From the NCBI GenBank assembly GCA_963978905.1, contig OZ022260.1:47265551-47329550 (forward strand): DNA of 64,000 bases, in the 5' to 3' direction. Position 1 is the stretch's first letter, and every line of letters starts with the position of its first letter. A program made the position numbers and the translations under genes. The notes beneath the pieces are model-generated. The model did not search any database. It was not told the origin of the DNA and worked only from the letters and a program-made list of their open reading frames with translations. The DNA comes from Trichostrongylus colubriformis. Taxonomy: Eukaryota > Nematoda > Chromadorea > Rhabditida > Trichostrongylidae. Positions 41,945-51,834 of the stretch are shown one piece after another.

Positions 41945-43063
41945 GAAAAAGAAGTGTATAATATATAGTGGAGAGAAACGAGCACAGCAAGAATTTTTTT
42001 ACTACATGATCACTGCACAGCTTTATGAAAAAAAATTTTTTTAAGAGGAGAACAAGGTAGTGAGAAGACTACACGAAGATAACATGGGAGGAGGGCAACC
42101 TCCCAGGTAAGGAGAAGCAGGGCGAATGAGTTCAGGTATGACCTCACGCCCATCACAATACTTTCCAAGGGTCGTAAACGGCCTTACCACAACAACAGAA
42201 GGCAACGACATGGAGAATAGGACCACCCATAAATTACCTCAAGACCCCACAAGCAATAGTCCAGCATGACTCTAACTAACAAAGGAAAAATAAACCGCTC
42301 AATAATAAATGACTAACAAAGAAAAAAAAAACCGCTCAATAATAAATCTTAGTAGCAGGAAAATTCGAATACATGGCGTATACTGGGGCTAGCAAACAGA
42401 AAATTGACTAATTTTCATGAATTAGTTCGATTTGTTCCAGTGTTAGTAGAAACATTACATGTAGATAGAAATCCCTACCTTCCAATTGATACGTCGATAT
42501 ACCTCAACGTAGAGTACATGGCGCAATCCCTTTTTTTGAATTAGGAGGCTTACAAACAACTTGGCATAGTTCTCTCATCGAAAATGACAACCCAGGGTAG
42601 TTCGATCATCTTATATTGATAAATATTAGATATAGTTTAAGAAAATAAGATTTTCTGATTTTTATTCATAATTTTCTATATTTCCTTTCTTTTCTTCACT
42701 TTATTCACTAAAATGACTAATTATATAAACGATAATGTTCCTTACAAACAATTTAACCTTCTACTGCTTCAACCCAGCAAATTAATAAGTTTTATGTTTC
42801 ATTCGACCATTAAGTTAATCTTTCGTGCACCTTGCCTCTCAAAGGCGCACAGGAGCTCACGTATATGATTTTTTTTCAATACTAAACTTACCAAAAACGT
42901 TAAATTTTCCTTTTTCTTTTCTCTTTTCTTTTCTGAACCATTCTATTTAGCAAAATATCTTTAAAAATGAACAAATAACCGTTCCGTGGCGAATTAATTC
43001 GGGAGAATAAGTTTTATATGCCCAAACCTCTATTCAAATTGTCGGAAAGGTACGGTAATCTTA
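41945..43063. other. Retrotransposon leader, AT-rich stretch upstream of gene A and gag
   Basis: About 1.1 kb of AT-rich sequence with A and T homopolymers and no frame I can support. The part next to 41945 probably contains the antisense promoter; TATA-like sequence on the minus strand lies at 41952-41969. Confidence 0.45.
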
Positions 43064-43116
43064 ACAGCTGCGTGTGGGAGGTACCACCCAGGGACAGCCG
43101 CGTGTGGGAGGTGCCA
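43064..43116. repeat. Direct repeat of 23 bp with 30-bp period
   Basis: ACAGCTGCGTGTGGGAGGTA (43064 on) and ACAGCCGCGTGTGGGAGGTG (43094 on) are two near-identical copies followed by CCA in both. It lies in the leader just before the hairpin at 43141-43155. Function unknown; possibly part of an RNA packaging or regulatory region. Confidence 0.7.
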
Positions 43117-43140
43117 AAAGCTTTCTCTTAGATAGATATA

Positions 43141-43482
43141 AGCTCGAAAACGAGCATTATCAACATTTGCTCTCGTCTGGAGCAGTCGGTCCGGTCCACC
43201 ATCAGCTCAAGCCTCTAACAGCTCGTCCAGTTGTCCACGTTTGCCGGATATTGCCACCCAAAATAAGTGAGTCTTTTGAACATTTCGTTTAACATACTAA
43301 CAACTTCTTTACTTTATTAGTTTTTTTTCTTGCCTGACAATCTATACAAATACCAATTCAAAAAAAAAACCCCTTTTGTTTCCTCAAAGTGTTTCTACAT
43401 AACATACTAACAACTAGAATATAATTCAAAAATCCATAAACATTTTTTTTTATATCAACCAACTTAGTACTCTCGTACTAGG
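43141..43482 (+). promoter_or_regulatory. Leader hairpins and possible intron before gag
   Basis: AGCTCG-AAAA-CGAGC at 43141-43155 repeats the LTR hairpin with the loop changed but the stem kept. A second hairpin, CTTAGTAC-TCTC-GTACTAGG, is at 43463-43482, ending 9 bases before the gag ATG. A donor (ATAA|GTGAGT, 43266/43267) and an acceptor (CAACTTAG, 43467) could define a 201-nt intron in the leader; joining does not extend the gag frame, because a stop follows at once. Confidence 0.5.
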
Positions 43483-43491
43483 TGTTAATAT

Positions 43492-46400
43492 ATGAGCAGT
43501 TCCGACTCCGAACTATTAAATAGTCCGGACGAAAGGCCATATTTTTTCTGTATCCCTGGTAGAAGGACAACTAAGCGTCGTTCAAGATCGCGTCTAGTCC
43601 CAGTCCCTGATAAAAAGAAACTTAGGGAGAGAGGCGAATTTCGAGCATCTTCTGAAACTCCTTCTTGTTGTGTCATCCCCAATCGTCAGGTATTACAACG
43701 TATTAGAGCACAGTCAGTACCACCACAAGTAGAACCTTGTGCACCCCTTCCTGACTACGAAGACTCTCTATCAAGCACCCCAACACCGCTTGATAGTCCA
43801 CACTCACCACAACCACAACCAATCGCCAACCCTCCAGCTCCAAGTCCACAACCACAACCAATTGCCAACCCTCCAGCTCCAAGTCCACAACCGCAACAAA
43901 TCGACGACCCCACAACTCCAAGTCCACAACCAAACGACGATTCTATAGCTGACCCACAATATCCTGTTATCGAAGCACCCATAGAAATACAGATCAACTG
44001 TATCCAAGCTCAGGCAGGAAATAATATACACGCTAACCCATTCTTAGCTATGGAAAACGCCGCAGCAGACCGTTTAGAAGCAGCTTTTGATAAGCTATGC
44101 CTAGCCCCATATGCTAGTAAATTACCTACATTCTACGGAGATAAGTCGGGAGCTGGTTTCATGGATTTCATTGCACAATTCAATGAAATAGGTAATATCA
44201 TGGGTCTCAACGAAACACAAATGGTTCGCCTTCTTCCAGTTCATCTTAAGGGAGAGGCTAAAGCAGTTTTTGAAAACTTTTCCGATGAGGAAAAGCAAAA
44301 CTGGCGAGTGGCAGTAACTTTACTAAAGAATCACTTTTCGTCTGAGCATTTCTTAGACGTAGCGCGGGAACGAATCATGACTATGCGAATGGAACCGGGA
44401 GAATCTCCTATTCTCTTCTCCAATAGACTCCGTAAGGAAATAATGGATGCATACCCAAGTGTCAACTTAGCTGAACAGCGTAAATTTCTCCAAAATATGG
44501 TATTTACAAACGCACTACCTAATTCAATTAAGCAAAAATTGAAAATTCTTGGTCCTTTACCCACTGACCATGACAAATTAGTAAGGGAGGCTGAACGGAT
44601 GTTTGACATAGAAAAGACGGATAGTCAACATCAGGGAGAACATAGACTGATCGCGAAAATTGATAAAGTTATAGATACGCTAGTTTCCAAAAGAAACTAT
44701 GAATTTTCTCCCAACTTTAATCGCAATTCACCACGTAATCACAACCCCAACTTTCAGTATAAAAAACGGTATAACAAAAGCTCTTTCAAAAATAGTAATC
44801 GTCCTCCTTCACGTTCTAGAACCCCAACGCGTAATTCTGTAAGGTTTGCACCCAACAGCCAAAATAGCTATAATAGAGATAGAAAACCCTATTTCAATAG
44901 GAGCCGTTCATCAAATCGATCGCAGAATCGATTTAATAACCAATCAAACCGCCCTAATTTCAATAGAAATCAACAAAGACCAAGATCACCATTTCGTCGT
45001 CAAGCACAAACCCCTCCACGTTACCAGGTTAATTCCATACATCGTGTTCCATCCGTAGTATCTCTACAGCCAACTACTTCTCTATTTCTTGTTGCAATAT
45101 TTAGTATCTTTATCATCCCTACGGATGCCATGTCTCTTAAATATCAACTTTGTGCAGCTGGGAAATCAGGATGGCCTATTGCCTTTCCAGATCCCATTAA
45201 ATGCACTAGTTCCCCTAATGCGTCAGAACTTCTCATTACAGAAGCTGAACTTTACGTAGAGCAAACAGAGCCACTTTTGATAACAGCGTTTCACTGTTTC
45301 AATAAGACTAGGAAAATTTGTGCTTCTTCCTATCTACATGTAACTTTTTCGGTAGATAGTGATGAGGAATTCATGACTCCTGTTGATCCTGCTCTATGCA
45401 AATTACTGACGGAAACAAGGAAGTTCATGGGAGTTCCTCTCGAACAATTCTCGCCAAATACATATGGTTCAGAAAATCAAATCCACTACTCTTACCCATG
45501 GTTTTTCGGAGAGAAATGCACAGTCACTACGAATGTGTATTTCGAAAAAGGTGTCATAGCAACTTTTGACGGCGATCACGTAATAGGACAATTTGGCGAT
45601 ATGGCACATTGCACCATGGGAAGAACCCAATGTATTCTAACACATGGCACTGTCATTTGGACAAGACCGCAATTGTTAAGTCGGCTGTGTCGTTACGTAA
45701 AAGCAGCTAATGGCGTAGCATATGTAACACCAACTCACATAGTACTTAGCAATATCCAATCCGCCTTTACATATAAGAATGTAACATTCGCACCTTCCAA
45801 GTTGTACTCATGGTGTCTTAGTCAGCACGCTATCCCAATGGACAATGGAGTTTTCATTGTCCTTCCGGAAATAGCGGGATACAACCCTCGTACTTTATTT
45901 TCTGCACATTCTGATGTGGTAGAATCTATCAATCAAAAGCATTTTTACAATTCACAATTTGTACATTTTGCAAAAACAGTAAGCCAATCTAGTCGCATGT
46001 ATCGTGCTACGCCTAACGCTACTCACAATGCAACCTCAACCGATCCAACTCCACCAGAAGCGTTACCTTTTAATCTGGGTATACTTCATAAATTTATCCA
46101 TTCATTGCAGAAAAAGTCATTAGATTCTAAAAGATTCACTTTCGGAGTTCGCTCGCGCGCGAGAAGAGTCCGTGACATAAGTCTAAATAATCATAATATT
46201 TTGGATACTTTGTTACGTGCCACCAAAAGCCCGGAAATCTTTATTCCTATAGAAACTACTACGCAAGCTCCAGTGAATATCTCGGCCCAGATAGCTCATC
46301 ATATAGCTCTTAATAGTGAACCAGACTTTGAGTCTATGATTGACGATAGTTCAATTAGTCACGAAGAACGGCAAGATAGTAGACAGGCGGAACTTAATAC

Positions 46401-49400
46401 AAAGTTGCAATTTTTGAAATTCAAGATGGACGAAGTTGTCAAACAAGATTATAACTATTTACTAGATCGTATCTGCTCTCTTATGAATTTTAAAATACAA
46501 TCAATCAAAAGCATAGCTCAAATAAATCCGACTAGCGCAGCACGTATGTTGCTGAATCGAGAAGATATATTTGCCTTATCTGCAGGAGACGTTCTCATGG
46601 TTTCCAAATGCAGAGAAATTATAATAGAAGAAATCATTCTTGACCACAATATCAAAGGAACTTGTTATGTGTTTACACCTGTTAGATCAGGAAAAACACA
46701 CTATTTCATCCAACCCGGCACACGAGACCTTGTTAAAGATAGTCCCGAAGCTGACTGTGGACATCTTCCATTTGGAATTTATAACGATGGTTATAACCAT
46801 TATAAGTCGCCATCTGGTTATGCCCAAGTGACAAATATTCACTTGAATCTACCCAACGGTGTAACTAATGAAAACTTCGTTTTCAATGCACCACCCATAT
46901 TTCATTCGGATTTAGCCAAGATTTCGACTGACATCTATCTCATCAAGAGTCATATCAATTCAATGACCAATTTATACACAGTCAAATCGAAGTCATCGAC
47001 AAGCAAGTTAGGATCCATCTCGGATAAGCTTGAAAATGAAGTTGCTGACTCTGCCGGATATCTGGAATCAAACGCTGCAAATTTTATTCAGTCTCAAAAG
47101 AAGAGAATTTTAGAATCCTTCAGTTTGCACACTCTGGTGCAAACAATTGTGATAGTGTCCATCGTCGTCACCTTCTTGATCATACTAACAGTGTTATACT
47201 GTAATTTCGCCATAATTCGGATTCCACTTAGCTACTGCTTCAAAGCCATAGGTATCGCGTTCTCATTCTGTCTCGCAACAATCTGCAATAAACGCTCTTC
47301 TCCACCAAGGGAAGACTCTCGTGTCACGTTTTTGACAAATACCAATCGTGGACACATTAATCAACCGTCAACTACTCAAGCACCAGTCAATGTCTCAATA
47401 CAACTACCCTCAACGATCAACATACCGGAGCAAGAACGTACACGGACGCCCACAGTTCCCCGAGAATCATCTTCATCTAGATCCAAGTCTCCCAAGTCGA
47501 AACCGTTCCTGTCATTCGTTCCAAACGTCGCTTGTATTCACCGCACGGACGCCGCCTCCATGATCTACATTCCAGCAGTACTTGACAGTTCATCCATAGT
47601 AGCTCTCCTCGATACAGGTTCCGCTCTCACGATAGTCTCCGCTACGGTCGCTCGGAAATTGAATGCGCACCTTTTCCGATCAACGATCGCACAGGGTATC
47701 ACAGCCAACGGAACACCGATGAAGCTTCTTGGTCAATTCACTCCCTATCTTACATTAGGAGATAAAACCGTCAAGATCACTTGCTACGTCGCTTCTGATG
47801 CAAATTGCCCTTCTCCGTTTATTCTTGGTAACGACGTTATACCACAATTTGCTCAAACAATGTCTATCAACTATCACAATAACACTATTTTCTTCGATAA
47901 TACTACAGTCCCGTTTACAACATCTGCATACAACACTTACAACTTTCCAGAATACCCAGTTTATCTTGCTTCCGATACATATCTGCAACCATGCTCAGAT
48001 AGCGTGGTTATGGGCACCACTAAAACATCTTTCCCGGAAAAATGGGAACTTTTCACTTCTGATAGCATGGAATACCCCATGCCTGATGGAGTCCAAATTG
48101 GGAAAACCCTTTCTTGCCCAAACGTAGATGGTGAAGTAGTCTTACGTATTTTTAATTCTAATGCTGTACCCATATTTCTACCAAAAAATACTAAAATAGG
48201 CAAAGCTACCATAACAGGAGTAGATATGTTATGGCAGCCCGTATTCTCAGTATACGTAAATAACGACTTTGATCAGGAAAATTCTTTGCCTGTCAAAGCA
48301 TCCGAATATATCCCTCCAGAATCGGATTTCGCCAAGGAATTGCCCCATTTTCCCAGCACCCAACGTTCAAAAACCCATAACCTCGTTCAAATCAACCACT
48401 CCACATTAAATAATTCACAACTTCAAGAATTTAATAAGCTACTGCACAAATATAAAGATTGTTTCGTCGGAAACGATGGAAATCTTGGTCGTTACATAGG
48501 TCCCATTACTCATAGCATAAATTTTATTCCACATTCAAAGACCCCAAAACAACGTCCGTACCGGGTACCGCTAGAAAAACGGAAAGAAATAGAAAGGCAA
48601 ATCAAAGAAATGCTAAGAACGCGTATCATAGAGCCTAGCACAAGCAAGTTTGCCTCCCCCATAGTGCTTGTTAAAAAAGGCCCAAACAAGGATCAGTGGA
48701 GATTCACAGTAGACTATCGTCAAATTAATGCAATAACGGAAACTGAAACATATTGTATTCCTCATATGCAAGATATCTTAGATCTTGTTAGTGGTAAGGA
48801 AATCTATTCAGTACTCGATTTTAAAAGTGGTTTCTTCCAAATACCTTTAGCGAAGGAACATAAAGAACGTACAGCGTTCACTTCGTCTCTTGGATTATAC
48901 CAGTTTACAGTAATGGCTCAAGGGCTAAAGGGTGCCCCAGCTACATTTCAGAGGGTAGCGAACAGCCTTATTCGTGAACTAAAATCGTGCTGTTTTGCTT
49001 ACATTGACGATATTATTATTGCAAGTCAGTCGGTAAGTCAGCACTTGATTGATTTGGAGGAAATCTTTCAACGTATAAGAAAGTTTGGCATGAAATTGAC
49101 ACCAGAAAAGTGCTCATTCTTCCAAACGGAAGTACAGTATCTTGGTGTACTCATCAGCAGAAATGGCACTCGTCCTAACCCGAAAAAGGTGGCGAGCATT
49201 GCTGAAATCCCACGTCCTGCAGACGTTAAAGCCATAAAATCATTTCTAGGAGCAGCTTCATATTTCCGTAGGTATATACCACGCTTCTCTATCATTGCTA
49301 CTCCCCTTAACAATCTTTTAGCCAAAAATGCACCGTTCGTTTGGACAGAATCCCACGAACAAGCATTCGTAGCAATTAAGCAAGCTCTTATGCAAGCTCC

Positions 49401-49521
49401 GCTTCTAGTCTCACCAACTTTCGGACAACCGTATATTATACATACGGATGCGTCCACAACAGGACTAGGCGCTTGCTTACTGCAGTACAACCAAAAAAAA
49501 CCAAAGGAGAACATCCCATAG
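43492..49521 (+). CDS. Retrotransposon polyprotein: gag, envelope-like glycoprotein, protease, RT, start of RNase H
   Basis: 2009 codons. The ATG is the first after an in-frame TAA at 43486. Residues 1-185 are serine/proline-rich with three 39-bp repeats (43807-43923). About 188-377 is a Ty3/gypsy-type gag capsid region; 400-518 is basic (R/N/S-rich) with no CCHC knuckle. A signal-like hydrophobic run (about 531-543) opens a long ectodomain-like stretch with cysteines and six N-X-S/T sites, a furin-type RARR site (889-892) and a membrane segment at about 1215-1242 followed by a second hydrophobic run. Protease follows (DTGS at 1374-1377), then RT with YIDD (1837-1840), then RNase H (HTDAS), which is cut by the frame break at A8 (49493-49500). 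The glycoprotein-like part lies between gag and pol, not after pol as in errantiviruses. Confidence 0.93.
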   Translation: MSSSDSELLNSPDERPYFFCIPGRRTTKRRSRSRLVPVPDKKKLRERGEFRASSETPSCCVIPNRQVLQRIRAQSVPPQVEPCAPLPDYEDSLSSTPTPLDSPHSPQPQPIANPPAPSPQPQPIANPPAPSPQPQQIDDPTTPSPQPNDDSIADPQYPVIEAPIEIQINCIQAQAGNNIHANPFLAMENAAADRLEAAFDKLCLAPYASKLPTFYGDKSGAGFMDFIAQFNEIGNIMGLNETQMVRLLPVHLKGEAKAVFENFSDEEKQNWRVAVTLLKNHFSSEHFLDVARERIMTMRMEPGESPILFSNRLRKEIMDAYPSVNLAEQRKFLQNMVFTNALPNSIKQKLKILGPLPTDHDKLVREAERMFDIEKTDSQHQGEHRLIAKIDKVIDTLVSKRNYEFSPNFNRNSPRNHNPNFQYKKRYNKSSFKNSNRPPSRSRTPTRNSVRFAPNSQNSYNRDRKPYFNRSRSSNRSQNRFNNQSNRPNFNRNQQRPRSPFRRQAQTPPRYQVNSIHRVPSVVSLQPTTSLFLVAIFSIFIIPTDAMSLKYQLCAAGKSGWPIAFPDPIKCTSSPNASELLITEAELYVEQTEPLLITAFHCFNKTRKICASSYLHVTFSVDSDEEFMTPVDPALCKLLTETRKFMGVPLEQFSPNTYGSENQIHYSYPWFFGEKCTVTTNVYFEKGVIATFDGDHVIGQFGDMAHCTMGRTQCILTHGTVIWTRPQLLSRLCRYVKAANGVAYVTPTHIVLSNIQSAFTYKNVTFAPSKLYSWCLSQHAIPMDNGVFIVLPEIAGYNPRTLFSAHSDVVESINQKHFYNSQFVHFAKTVSQSSRMYRATPNATHNATSTDPTPPEALPFNLGILHKFIHSLQKKSLDSKRFTFGVRSRARRVRDISLNNHNILDTLLRATKSPEIFIPIETTTQAPVNISAQIAHHIALNSEPDFESMIDDSSISHEERQDSRQAELNTKLQFLKFKMDEVVKQDYNYLLDRICSLMNFKIQSIKSIAQINPTSAARMLLNREDIFALSAGDVLMVSKCREIIIEEIILDHNIKGTCYVFTPVRSGKTHYFIQPGTRDLVKDSPEADCGHLPFGIYNDGYNHYKSPSGYAQVTNIHLNLPNGVTNENFVFNAPPIFHSDLAKISTDIYLIKSHINSMTNLYTVKSKSSTSKLGSISDKLENEVADSAGYLESNAANFIQSQKKRILESFSLHTLVQTIVIVSIVVTFLIILTVLYCNFAIIRIPLSYCFKAIGIAFSFCLATICNKRSSPPREDSRVTFLTNTNRGHINQPSTTQAPVNVSIQLPSTINIPEQERTRTPTVPRESSSSRSKSPKSKPFLSFVPNVACIHRTDAASMIYIPAVLDSSSIVALLDTGSALTIVSATVARKLNAHLFRSTIAQGITANGTPMKLLGQFTPYLTLGDKTVKITCYVASDANCPSPFILGNDVIPQFAQTMSINYHNNTIFFDNTTVPFTTSAYNTYNFPEYPVYLASDTYLQPCSDSVVMGTTKTSFPEKWELFTSDSMEYPMPDGVQIGKTLSCPNVDGEVVLRIFNSNAVPIFLPKNTKIGKATITGVDMLWQPVFSVYVNNDFDQENSLPVKASEYIPPESDFAKELPHFPSTQRSKTHNLVQINHSTLNNSQLQEFNKLLHKYKDCFVGNDGNLGRYIGPITHSINFIPHSKTPKQRPYRVPLEKRKEIERQIKEMLRTRIIEPSTSKFASPIVLVKKGPNKDQWRFTVDYRQINAITETETYCIPHMQDILDLVSGKEIYSVLDFKSGFFQIPLAKEHKERTAFTSSLGLYQFTVMAQGLKGAPATFQRVANSLIRELKSCCFAYIDDIIIASQSVSQHLIDLEEIFQRIRKFGMKLTPEKCSFFQTEVQYLGVLISRNGTRPNPKKVASIAEIPRPADVKAIKSFLGAASYFRRYIPRFSIIATPLNNLLAKNAPFVWTESHEQAFVAIKQALMQAPLLVSPTFGQPYIIHTDASTTGLGACLLQYNQKKPKENIP

Positions 49522-51239
49522 CGTACTGTAGTCGTTCATTGAACAAGCATGAGAAAAATTATGCTGTCATTGAATTAGAAGCGTTAGCCATAGTCTTCGC
49601 GCTGAAACATTTCTACCCCTATGTAGCAAATGCGCGCATAACGCTGGTCACAGACCATGCACCCCTCAAGTCACTTATGCATAGATCAGATCTAGTTGGT
49701 CGTCTAGCTAAGTACCAAATTAGTATTCAAGCCTACGATATTACAATAGAATATCGTGCAGGCAAACATAATACTTTCTGTGACTTCCTTAGTCGTTATC
49801 CACTCCCTAGTATTAACGCTATAGTCACGCAAACACTGCCCTCTCTTGAAGAAATTCAAGAGAGCCAAAAACGTTCTAAATATGGCCAACTTTTGAAATT
49901 CCTCCAAGGAGAACTTGAGGACCCTCCTCAAGAATTCGACAATACATTGCACAACTATTCTATTCACAACAATGCACTTTATTACAATCTGCATAACAAA
50001 ATTAGTCTAATCATTCCAGATGCAGATATGCAAACGAAAATTATTTCGATATTTCATGATAATCCTCTTTTAGGTTTACATTTAGGTATTAACAAAACAT
50101 ACAAATCAATAAAAGCTAAATACTATTGGCCAAATTTATATCAGGACGTATCCACGTATATTAATACGTGCCCCGTGTGTCAAAAGGTGAAAACACCTTC
50201 ACCACACATAATTCGCGAAGAATTAGGAAATTTCCCGATTCCACAGCGACCCTTTGAACGCGTCCACACGGACATCGTAGGTCCACTACCACAATGCCCG
50301 GATGGTAGTAAATTTATTTCGATCACAGTTTGTGCCTTTAGCAAATTCATGGTTTGCACTCCGCTGATAGATCAAACTATAGAATCAGTTATCAAAGTTT
50401 TGATTAATGATGTCATTTCCAAACATGGCATCCCACAAGAAATAGTGTCTGATCGTGGTTCGAACTATACCAGCGAAGTATTCTCAAAAATCAATAAAGC
50501 TTTAGGCATAACCAATAAATTTACTACCAGCTATAACCATAAAGCGAACGGTCAAGCGGAAAGACTTGTGAAAGTCATAATTGACTCCCTCACAGCTTAC
50601 TGCTCGGAAGCCAGAGACCTTTGGTCTGACTTCCTCCAACCCATTGTTTTCGCCTACAACTGTAGTATCAACGCTACTACAGGTTATAGCCCATTCTTCA
50701 TTGTATATGGTAGATGTCCGATCACGTGGAGTGATATCTTGCACGAACTTCCAACAAGACATGTGTTCACGTCGGACGATTTTGCTGATCAATTCGCCGC
50801 TGGTCTGAAACACACAATTATGGAAGTAGGAAACGAGATCGCCAACAAGTCAGCACAGTACAAAACAGGATATGATCTACAACATAAGGTATACCCTAAG
50901 GACATTTCCATTGGTGACTTAGTTCTATTACACGACGACACAGTGCGTCCCAAGCTCACAAATCAATGGAAAGGCCCTTTTCCTGTTGAGGAAGTTAATC
51001 GTCCCAACATTTCCATTACTAATATTGTAGGTCGTGCTACACGACAAGTTGTGCACATAAATCGTCTGAAGTTGTATTGCCCACGTTCATTGTCAGCTAG
51101 CGTTTCCAACTCTAACCAACAACCAATTCCACCAATCAATGAGAAAACACCAGCTGCCAATCAACAACCTATAATAAGACGTTCGCGTCGCCTTCAGGAA
51201 AAGCAGTCAGTTGCAATAGATCAGCTTTCGGATGATTAA
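49473..51239 (+). CDS. Retrotransposon RNase H (rest) and integrase, in the -1 frame
   Basis: This frame overlaps the end of the preceding one by 49 bases and is offset by -1; homology resumes at AYCSRSLNKHEKNYAV, so the N-terminal codons before the A8 run are not a separate start. It carries the RNase H remainder (TDHAPLKSL), the integrase zinc-binding HHCC domain (ending CPVCQKV) and the integrase core with D (50271), D (50451) and E (50559), i.e. DD35E spacing. A GPF/Y-type C-terminal module (WKGPFPVEEV) follows, and a basic tail ends in DQLSDD. There is no chromodomain. It is expressed either by -1 slippage at A_AAA_AAA or not at all if the break is a mutation. Confidence 0.93.
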   Translation: MLTAVQPKKTKGEHPIAYCSRSLNKHEKNYAVIELEALAIVFALKHFYPYVANARITLVTDHAPLKSLMHRSDLVGRLAKYQISIQAYDITIEYRAGKHNTFCDFLSRYPLPSINAIVTQTLPSLEEIQESQKRSKYGQLLKFLQGELEDPPQEFDNTLHNYSIHNNALYYNLHNKISLIIPDADMQTKIISIFHDNPLLGLHLGINKTYKSIKAKYYWPNLYQDVSTYINTCPVCQKVKTPSPHIIREELGNFPIPQRPFERVHTDIVGPLPQCPDGSKFISITVCAFSKFMVCTPLIDQTIESVIKVLINDVISKHGIPQEIVSDRGSNYTSEVFSKINKALGITNKFTTSYNHKANGQAERLVKVIIDSLTAYCSEARDLWSDFLQPIVFAYNCSINATTGYSPFFIVYGRCPITWSDILHELPTRHVFTSDDFADQFAAGLKHTIMEVGNEIANKSAQYKTGYDLQHKVYPKDISIGDLVLLHDDTVRPKLTNQWKGPFPVEEVNRPNISITNIVGRATRQVVHINRLKLYCPRSLSASVSNSNQQPIPPINEKTPAANQQPIIRRSRRLQEKQSVAIDQLSDD

Positions 51240-51593
51240 AAGGGTTTCTAACTGTTCACTCCAAACAGTTCGCCCTTAGGTCAGTTTGTTTTCCTTCATT
51301 TCTCGCCGCACTGCCGCAATATAAAAGAACATTCTTTGAATAGGCGGTTCAAAGAATCTAAAAAGCGTTCAAAACAAACACTATTTGCAATAATCTTACG
51401 CCCTTGTACTAATCGAAATGTGTGTCCACACAGATTAGTACTTGTATCGTTTTATTTCTGTTACATTAGTTAGTCGCCGATCCACAGATCTTAAAGACTA
51501 ACTTTTGTCTCGTTATACTATTTTTTTCTTGCAAAATTAGCTCCAAATGTGCCTTATAACTAGTTTATTACCACCATTTTTTTTGGTTCAAAC
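51240..51593 (+). other. Post-pol region with four successive inverted repeats
   Basis: Directly after the pol stop, four stems follow: AACTGTT/AACAGTT (51250-51270, 7-nt loop); TTCTTTGAA/TTCAAAGAA (51332-51356, 7-nt loop); GTACTAATC/GATTAGTAC with inner TGTGTG/CACACA (51406-51441); AGTTAGTC/GACTAACT (51468-51503). All are perfect or nearly so. There is no coding frame. They could act in RNA stability, export or packaging. Confidence 0.75.
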
Positions 51594-51606
51594 GAAAAAA
51601 AAAGGG
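51594..51606 (+). other. Candidate polypurine tract
   Basis: G followed by nine A and GGG is the only clean purine run near the 3' LTR and has the usual A-then-G form for plus-strand priming. It ends 228 bp before the part matched by the 5' LTR, which suggests the real 3' LTR starts near 51607 and is about 895 bp long. Confidence 0.6.
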
Positions 51607-51834
51607 CTATACATCAAAATTATACCTTATTTTTGCCTTTTCACAAATTGTTTTAACTCGTAAAGATCCATTCTTTTCAATGTACTGCTACAGTAGAAAT
51701 TCTTGCGTTAAAACTAACAAAATGTATGAGGATAACTCGTAGAATAGGATTTCATTCAAATTGTATTTCTTGTAATTGCTTTACCCCACCATCGTCATTT
51801 TTCGATCCTGAACCGATTCATTCTGCCACTCAGT

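Noticed and set aside
41171..41990. Unspliced minus-strand frames of 83 and 171 codons in the retrotransposon leader
   Set aside because: They read through introns; the 171-codon frame includes T/F-rich intron translation. The three-exon model of gene A replaces them.
43807..43960. CRISPR-like short regular repeats in gag
   Set aside because: These are 39-bp coding repeats (PQPQPIANPPAPS) without spacers, in a eukaryotic element.
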